64,000 nucleotides of DNA from Papaver somniferum (Eukaryota; Streptophyta; Magnoliopsida; Ranunculales; Papaveraceae). A program made the position numbers and the translations under genes. The notes below the pieces were generated by a model. That model did no database searches. It saw only the letters and a program-made list of their open reading frames with translations, and was not told where the DNA came from. Below, one piece after another: positions 52,140 to 61,230 of the stretch. The stretch is from positions 84,396,374 to 84,460,373 of the forward strand of contig NC_039368.1 in assembly GCF_003573695.1 (NCBI RefSeq), given 5' to 3'. The first letter of the stretch is position 1. Each line of letters opens with the position of its first letter.

Positions 52140-54970
52140 AAATGTTCCGCATGATAAATGTTCTCCTATGTCTTTAATAGTACTTGTTAAGAGGGCATAG
52201 CATTTCGTGCTAAGGTATGGGAGATAATCTGCCTGGATTGAAATAATCTCGTCCAGAATTTGGGAAAAAGTCACTTTCTGTTGCCGCAAAACATCAGAAA
52301 CTAGAGAAACCTGTAAGAATTTTGGAGAAATGTTCCCCCATGAGAAATATTTGCCTATGTCTTTACTAGGACTTGTTAAGATGGAATACTATTTCATGCT
52401 AAGGTATGGGAGATAATCCTTCTGGAGCGAAATAATCTAGTCCAGAATTTGGGAAAAAGTCACTTTCTGTTGCCGCAAAACATCAGAAACTAGAGAAACC
52501 TGTAAGGATTTTGGAGAAATGTTCCACATGAGAAATGTTCGCCCATGTCTTTACTAGTACCTGTTAAGAGGGCATAGCATTTCGTTCTAAGGTATGGGAG
52601 ATAATCCGACTGGAGCAAAATTTGGGAAAAAGTCACTTTTTGTTGCCGCAAAACATTAGAAACTAGAGAAACCTGTAAGGATTTTGGAGAAATATTCTTC
52701 ATGAGAAATGTTCGCCCATGTCTTTACTAAGAATTGTTAAGAGGGCATAGCATTTCTTTCTAGGGTATAGGAGATAATCCTCCAGGAGCGAAATAATCTC
52801 GTCCAGAATTTGGGAAAAAGTCACTTTTTGTTGCCGCAAAACATTAGAAACTAGAGAAACCTGTAAGGATTTTTTAGAAATGTTCCCATGAGAAATGTTC
52901 GCCTATGTCTTTACTAGGACTTGTTAAGAGGTCATAGCATTTCGTGCTAAGGTATGGGAGATAATCCGCCTGAAGCGAAATAATCTCGTCCAGAATTTGG
53001 GAAAAAGTCACTTTTTGTTGCCGCAAAACATCAGAAATTAGAGAAACCTGTAAGGATTTTGGAGAAATGTTCATCATGAGAAATATTCGCCTATGTCTTT
53101 ACTAGTACTTTTTAAGAGGTCATAGAATTTCGTGCTAAGGTATGGGAGATAATCCGCCTTAAGCGAAATAATCTCGTCCAGAATTTGGGGAAAAGTCACA
53201 TTATGTTGCCGCAAAACATCAGAAACTAGAGAAACCTGTAAGTATTTTGGAGAAATGTTCCCCATGAGAAATATTCGCCTATGTATTTACTAGGACTTGT
53301 TAATAGGGAATACCATTTCATGCTAATGTGTGGGAGATAATCCTCCTGGAGCGAAATAATCTCGTCCAGAATTTGGGAAAAAGTCACTTTCTGTTGACGC
53401 AAAACATCAGAAACTAGAGAAACCTGTAAGGATTTTGGAGAAATGTTCCGCATGATAAATGTTCTCCTATGTCTTTACTAGTACTTGTTAAGAGGGCATA
53501 GCATTTCGTGCTAAGGTATGGGAGATAATCTGCCTGGATTGAAATAATCTCGTCCAGAATTTGGGAAAAAGTCACTTTCTGTTGCCGCAAAACATCAGAA
53601 ACTAGAGAAACCTGTAAGGATTTTGGAGAAATGTTCCCCCATGAGAAATATTCGCATATGTCTTTACTAGGACTTGTTAAGAGGGAATACCATTTCATGC
53701 TAAGGTATGGGAGATAATCCTCCTGGAGCGAAATAATCTCGTCCATAATTTGGGAAAAAGTCACAATCTGTTGCCGCAAAACATCAGAAATTAGAGAAAC
53801 CTGTAAGGATTTTGGAGAAATGTTCCTTATGAGAAATGTTCGCCCATGTCTTTACTAGTACCTGTTAAGAGGGCATAGCATTTTGTTCTAAGGTATGGGA
53901 GATAATCCGCCCTAAGTGAAATAATCTCGTCCAGAATTTGGGGAAAAGTCAATTTTTGTTGCCGCAAAACATCAGAAACTAGAGAAACCTGTAAGGGTTT
54001 TGGAGAAATGTTCCCCATGAGAAATATTCGCCTATGTCTTTACTAGGACTTGTTAAGATGGAATACCATTTCATGCTAAGGTATGGGAGATAATCCTCCT
54101 GGAGCGAAATAATCTCGTCCAGAATTTGGGAAAAAGTCACTTTCTGTTGCCGCAAAACATCAGAAACTAGAGAAACCTGTAAGGATTTTGGAGAAATGTT
54201 CCACATGAGAAATGTTCGCCCATGTCTTTACTAGTACCTGTTAAGAGGGAATAGCATTTTGTTCTAAGGTATGGGAGATAATCCGCCTTAAGCGAAATAA
54301 TTTCGTCCAGAATTTGGGGAAAAGTCACTTTCTGTAGCCGCAAAACATCAGAAACTAGAGAAACCTGTAAGTATTTTGGAGAAATGTTCCCCATGAGAAA
54401 TATTCGCCTATGCTTTATTAGGACTTGCTAAGAGGGAATACCATTTCATGCTAATGTGTGGGAGATAATCCTCCTGGAGCGAAATAATCTCGTCCAGAAT
54501 TTGGGAAAAAGTCACTTTCTGTTGCCGCAAAACATCAGAAACTAGAGAAACCTGTAAGGATTTTGGAGAAATGTTCCCATGAGAAATGTTCGCCCATGTA
54601 TTTACTAGTACCTGTTAAGAGGGCATAGCATTTCGTTCTAATGTATGGGAGATAATCCGACTGGAGCAAAATTTGGGAAAAAGTCACTTTTTGTTGCCGC
54701 AAAACATTAGAAACTAGAGAAACCTGTAAGGATTTTAGAGAAATGTTCTTCATGAGAAATGTTCGACCATGTCTTTACTAAGAATTGTTAAGAGGGCATA
54801 GCGTTTCTTTCTAAGGTATAGGAGATAATCCTCCAGGAGCGAAATAATCTCGTCCAGAATTTGGGAAAAAGTCACTTTTTGTTGCCGCAAAACATTAGAA
54901 ACTAGAGAAACCTGTAAGGATTTTTGAGAAATGTTCCCGTGAGAAATGTTCGCCTATGTCTTTACTAGTA
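52140..54970 (+). repeat. 2.8-kb block, partner of 41.04-43.87 kb
   Basis: Right copy of the 11103-bp pair. The subset 53.25-54.74 kb also matches 47.12-48.61 kb (offset 6123), and 53.98-54.78 kb matches 61.01-61.81 kb (offset 7029). Confidence 0.87.
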
Positions 54971-56210
54971 CTTTTTAAGAGGTGATAGCATTTCGTGCTA
55001 AGGTATGGGAGATAATCCGCCTGAAGCGAAATAATCTCGTCCAGAATTTGGGAAAAAGTCACTTTCTGTTGCCGCAAAACATCAGAAACTAGAGAAACCT
55101 GTAAGGATTTTGGAGAAATGTTCCACATGAGAAATATTCGCCTATGTCTTTACTAGGACTTGTTAATAGGGAATACCATTTCATGCTAATGTGTGGGAGA
55201 TAATCCTCCTGGAGCGAAATAATCTCGTCCAGAATTTGGGAAAAAGTCACTTTCTGTTGCCGCAAAACATCAGAAACTAGAGAAACCTGTAAGGATTTTG
55301 GAGAAATGTTCCGCATGATAAATGTTCTCTTATGTCTTTACTAGTACTTGTTAAGAGGGCATAGCATTTCGTGCTAAGGTATGGGAGATAATCTGCCTGG
55401 ATTGAAATAATCTCGTCCAGAATTTGGGAAAAAGTCACTTTCTGTTGCCGCAAAACATCAGAAACTAGAGAAACCTGTAAGGATTTTGGAGAAATGTTCC
55501 CCCATGAGAAATATTCGCATATGTCTTTACTAGGACTTGTTAAGAGGGAATACCATTTCATGCTAAGGTATGGGAGATAATCCTCCTGGAGCGAAATAAT
55601 CTCGTCCATAATTTGGGAAAAAGTCACTTTCTGTTGCCGCAAAACATCAGAAACTAGAGAAACCTGTAAGGATTTTGGAGAAATGTTCCCATGAGAAATG
55701 TTCGCCCATGTATTTACTAGTACCTGTTAAGAGGGCATAGCATTTCGTTCTAATGTATGGGAGATAATCCAACTGGAGCAAAATTTGGGAAAAAGTCACT
55801 TTTTGTTGCCGCAAAACATTAGAAACTAGAGAAACCTGTAAGGATTTTGGAGAAATGTTCTTCATGAGAAATGTTCGACCATTTCTTTACTAAGACTTGT
55901 TAAGAGGGCATAGCATTTCTTTCTAAGGTATAGGAGATATTCCTCCTGCAGCGAAATAATCTCGTCCAGAATTTGGGAAAAAGTCACTTTTTGTTGCCGC
56001 AAAACATTAGAAACTAGAGAAACCTGTAAGGATTTTTGAGAAATGTTCCCATGAGAAATGTTCGCCTATGTCTTTACTAGTACTTTTTAAGAGGTGATAG
56101 CATTTAGTGCTAAGGTATGGGAGATAATCCGCCTGAAGCGAAATAATCTCGTCCAGAATTTGGGAAAAAGTCACTTTCTGTTGCCGCAAAACATCAGAAA
56201 CTAGAGAAAC
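54470..56210 (+). repeat. 1.75-kb block duplicated at 58.52-60.27 kb (offset 4054)
   Basis: Nine monomers recur, including GGTGATAGC and the GATATTCCTCCTGCAGCG variant. The 2.3 kb between the two copies is itself the 43.74-kb-type block, so this looks like duplication around an inserted or retained block. Confidence 0.84.
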
Positions 56211-58080
56211 CTGTAAGGATTTTGGAGAAATGTTCTTCATGAGAAATGTTCGCCCACGTCTTTACTAAGACTTGTTAAGAGGGAATAGCATTTCTTTCTA
56301 AGGTATAGGAGATATTCCTCCTGCAGCGAAATAATCTCGTCCAGAATTTGGGAAAAAGTCACTTTTTGTTGCCGCAAAACATTAGAAACTAGAGAAACCT
56401 GTAAGGATTTTTGAGAAATGTTCCCATGAGAAATGTTCGCCTATGTCTTTACTAGGACTTGTTAAGAACTCATAGCATTTAGTGCTAAGGTATGGGACAT
56501 AATCCGCCTGAAGCGAAATAATCTCGTCCAGAATTTGGGAAAAAGTCACTTTCTGTTGCCGCAAAACATCAGAAATTAGAGAAACCTGTAAGGATTTTGG
56601 AGAAATGTTCATCATGAGAAATATTCGCCTATGTCTTTACTAGTACTTTTTAAGAGGTCATAGCATTTCGTGCTAAGGTATGGGAGATAATCCGCCTGAA
56701 GCGAAATAATCTCGTCCAGAATTTGGGAAAAAGTCACTTTCTGTTGCCGCAAAACATCAGAAACTAGAGAAACCTGTAAGGATTTTGGAGAAATGTTCCC
56801 ATCAGAAATGTTCGCCCATGTCTTTACTAGTAGCTGTTAAGAGGGCATAGCATTTCGTTCTAAGGTATGGGAGATAATCCGACTGGAGCAAAATTTGGGA
56901 AAAAGTCACTTTTTGTTGCCGCAAAACATTAGAAACTAGAGAAACCTGTAAGGATTTTGGAGAAATGTTCTTCATGAGAAATGTTCGCCCATGTCTTTAC
57001 TAAGAATTTTTAAGAGGGCATAGCATTTCTTTCTAAGGTATAGGAGATAATCCTCCAGGAGCGAAATAATCTCGTCCAGAATTTGGGAAAAAGTCACTTT
57101 TTGTTGCCGCAAAACATTAGAAACTAGAGAAACCTGTAAGGATTTTTGAGAAATGTTCCCATGAGAAATGTTTGCCTATGTCTTTACTAGGACTTGTTAA
57201 GAGGTCATAGAATTTCGTGCTAAGGTATGGGAGATAATCCGCCTGAAGCGAAATAATCTCGTCCAGAATTTGGGAAAAAGTCACTTTTTGTTGCCGCAAA
57301 ACATCAGAAATTAGAGAAACCTGTAAGGATTTTTGAGAAATGTTCATCATGAGAAATATTCGCCTATGTCTTTACTAGTACTTTTTAAGAGGTCATAGCA
57401 TTTCTTTCTAAGGTATGGGAGATAATCCGCCTTAAGCGAAATAATCTCGTCCAAAATTTGGGGAAAAGTCACTTTCTGTTGCCGCAAAACATAAGGAACT
57501 AGGGAAACCTGTAAGTATTTTGGAGAAATGTTCCCCATGAGAAATATTCGCCTATGTATTTACTAGGACTTGTTAAGAGGGAATACCATTTCATGCTAAT
57601 GTGTGGGAGATAATCCTCCTGGAGCGAAATAATCTCGTCCAGAATTTGGGAAAAAGTCACTTTCTGTTGCCGCAAAACATCAGAAACTAGAGAAACCTGT
57701 AAGGATTTTGGAGAAATGTTCCGCATCAGAAATGTTTGCCCATGTCTTTACTAGTACCTGTTAAGAGGGCATAGAATTTCGTTCTAAGGTATCGGAGATA
57801 ATCCGACTGGAGCAAAATTTGGGAAAAAGTCACTTTTTGTTGCCGCAAAACATTAGAAACTAGAGAAACCTGTAAGGATTTTGGAGAAATGTTCTTCATG
57901 AGAAATGTTCGCCCATGTCTTTACTAAGACTTGTTAAGAGGGCATAGCATTTATTTCTAAGGTATAGGAGATAATCCTCCTGGAGCGAAATAACCTCGTC
58001 CGGAATTTGGGAAAAAGTCACTTTTTGTTGCCGCAAAACATTAGAAACTAGAGAAACCTGTAAGGATTTTTGAGAAATGT
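55600..58080 (+). repeat. 2.5-kb block duplicated at 61.52-64.0 kb (offset 5917)
   Basis: Monomer order is identical from the CCCATGAG short monomer onward. The right copy runs to the end of the window, so its true length is unknown. A short patch near 63.79-63.83 kb breaks the match and is described as a finding. Confidence 0.84.
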
Positions 58081-60239
58081 TCCCATGAGAAATGTTCGCC
58101 TATGTCTTTACTAGTACTTGTTAAGAGGTCATAGCATTTCGTGCTAAGGTATGGGAGATAATCCGCCTGAAGCGAAATAATCTCGTCCAGAATTTGGGAA
58201 AAAGTCACTTTCTGTTGCCGCAAAACATCAGAAATTAGAGAAACCTTTAAGGATTTTGGAGAAATGTTCCTCATGATAAATGTTCACCTATGTCTTTACT
58301 AGTACTTGTTAAGAGGGCATAGCATTTCGTTCTAAGGTATGGGAGATAATCCGACTGGAGCAAAATTTGTGAAAAAGTCACTTTTTGTTGCCACAAAACA
58401 TTAGAAACTAGAGAAACCTGTAAGGATTTGGGAGAAATGTTCCTCATGAGAAATGTTCTCCCATGTCTTTACTAAGACTTGTTAAGAGGGCATAGGATTT
58501 ATTTCTAAGGTATAGGAGATAATCCTCCTGGAGCGAAATAATCTCGTCCAGAATTTGGGAAAAAGTCACTTTCTGTTGCCGCAAAACATCAGAAACTAGA
58601 GAAACCTGTAAGGATTTTGGAGAAATGTTCCCATGATAAATGTTCGCCCATGTATTTACTAGTACCTGTTAAGAGGGCATAGCATTTCGTTCTAATGTAT
58701 GGGAGATAATCCGACTGGAGCAAAATTTGGGAAAAAGTCACTTTTTGTTGCCGCAAAACATTAGAAACTAGAGAAACCTGTAAGGATTTTGGAGAAATGT
58801 TCTTCATGAGAAATGTTCGACCATGTCTTTACTAAGAATTGTTAAGAGGGCATAGCGTTTCTTTCTAAGGTATAGGAGATAATCCTCCAGGAGCGAAATA
58901 ATCTCGTCCAGAATTTGGGAAAAAGTCACTTTTTGTTGCCGCAAAACATTAGAAACTAGAGAAACCTGTAAGGATTTTTGAGAAATGTTCCCATGAGAAA
59001 TGTTCGCCTATGTCTTTACTAGTACTTTTTAAGAGGTGATAGCATTTCGTGCTATGGTATGGGAGATAATCCGCCTGAAGCGAAATAATCTCGTCCAGAA
59101 TTTGGGAAAAAGTCACTTTCTGTTGCCGCAAAACATCAGAAACTAGAGAAACCTGTAAGGATTTTGGAGAAATGTTCCACATGAGAAATATTCGCCTATG
59201 TCTTTACTAGGACTTGTTAATAGGGAATACCATTTCATACTAATGTGTGGGAGATAATCCTCCTGGAGCGAAATAATCTCGTCCAGAATTTGGGAAAAAG
59301 TCACTTTCTGTTGCCGCAAAACATCAGAAACTAGAGAAACCTGTAAGGATTTTGGAGAAATGTTACGCATTATAAATGTTCTCCTATGTCTTTACTAGTA
59401 CTTGTTAAGAGGGCATAGCATTTCGTGCTAAGGTATGGGAGATAATCTGCCTGGATTGAAATAATCTCGTCCAGAATTTGGGAAAAAGTCACTTTCTGTT
59501 GCCGCAAAACATCAGAAACTAGAGAAACCTGTAAGGATTTTGGAGAAATGTTCCCCCATGAGAAATATTCGCATATGTCTTTACTAGGACTTGTTAAGAG
59601 GGAATACCATTTCATGCTAAGGTATGGGAGATAATCCTCCTGGAGCGAAATAATCTCGTCCATAATTTGGGAAAAAGTCACTTTCTGTTGCCGCAAAACA
59701 TCAGAAACTAGAGAAACCTGTAAGGATTTTGGAGAAATGTTCCCATGAGAAATGTTCGCCCATGTATTTACTAGAACCTGTTAAGAGGGCATAGCATTTC
59801 GTTCTAATGTATGGGAGATAATCCAACTGGAGCAAAATTTGGGAAAAAGTCACTTTTTGTTGCCGCAAAACATTAGAAACTAGAGAAACCTGTAAGGATT
59901 TTGGAGAAATGTTCTTCATGAGAAATGTTCAACCATTTCTTTACTAAGACTTGTTAAGAGGGCATAGCATTTCTTTCTAAGGTATAGGAGATATTCCTCC
60001 TGCAGCGAAATAATCTCGTCCAGAATTTGGGAAAAAGTCACTTTTTGTTGCCGCAAAACATTAGAAACTAGAGAAACCTGTAAGGATTTTTGAGAAATGT
60101 TCCCATGAGAAATGTTCGCCTATGTCTTTACTAGTACTTTTTAAGAGGTGATAGCATTTCGTGCTAAGGTATGGGAGATAATCCGCCTGAAGCGAAATAA
60201 TCTCGTCCAGAATTTGGGAAAAAGTCACTTTCTGTTGCC

Positions 60240-61230
60240 GCAAAACATCAGAAACTAGAGAAACCTGTAAGTATTTTGGAGAAATGTTCCCCATGAGAAA
60301 TATTCGCCTATGTCTTTACTAGGACTTGTTAATAGGGAATACCATTTCATGCTAATGTGTGGGATATAATCCTCCTGGAGCGAAATAATCTCGTCCAGAA
60401 TTTGGGAAAAAGTCACTTTCTGTTGCCGCAAAACATCAGAAACTAGAGAAACCTGTAATGATTTTGGAGAAATGTTCCGCATGATAAATGTTCTCCTATG
60501 TCTTTACTAGTACTTGTTAAGAGGGCATAGCATTTCGTGCTAAGGTATGGGAGATAATCTGCCTGGATTGAAATAATCTCGTCCAGAATTTGGGAAAAAG
60601 TCACTTTCTGTTGCCGCAAAACATCAGAAACTAGAGAAACCTGTAAGGATTTTGGAGAAATGTTCCCCCATGAGAAATATTCGCATATGTCTTTACTAGG
60701 ACTTGTTAAGAGGGAATACCATTTCATGCTAAGGTATGGGAGATAATCCTCCTGGAGCGAAATAATCTCGTCCATAATTTGGGAAAAAGTCACAATCTGT
60801 TGCCGCAAAACATCAGAAATTAGAGAAACCTGTAAGGATTTTGGAGAAATGTTCCTCATGAGAAATGTTCGCCCATGTCTTTACTAGTACCTGTTAAGAG
60901 GGCATAGCATTTTGTTCTAAGGTATGGGAGATAATACGCCCTAAGTGAAATAATCTCGTCCAGAATTTGGCGAAAAGTCAATTTTTGTTGCCGCAAAACA
61001 TCAGAAACTAGAGAAACCTGTAAGGGTTTTGGAGAAATGTTCCCCATGAGAAATATTCGCCTATGTCTTTACTAGGACTTGTTAAGATGGAATACCATTT
61101 CATGCTAAGGTATGGGAGATAATCCTCCTGGAGCGAAATAATCTCGTCCAGAATTTGGGAAAAAGTCACTTTCTGTTGCCGCAAAACATCAGAAACTAGA
61201 GAAACCTGTAAGGATTTTGGAGAAATGTTC
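60240..61230 (+). repeat. 1.0-kb block shared with 50.98-51.97 kb (offset 9255)
   Basis: The shared private variants include AATACGCCCTAAGTG and AATTTGGCGAAAAG. To the right, this copy passes into a segment matching 53.98-54.78 kb (offset 7029), so three source blocks meet between 60.2 and 61.8 kb. Confidence 0.82.
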
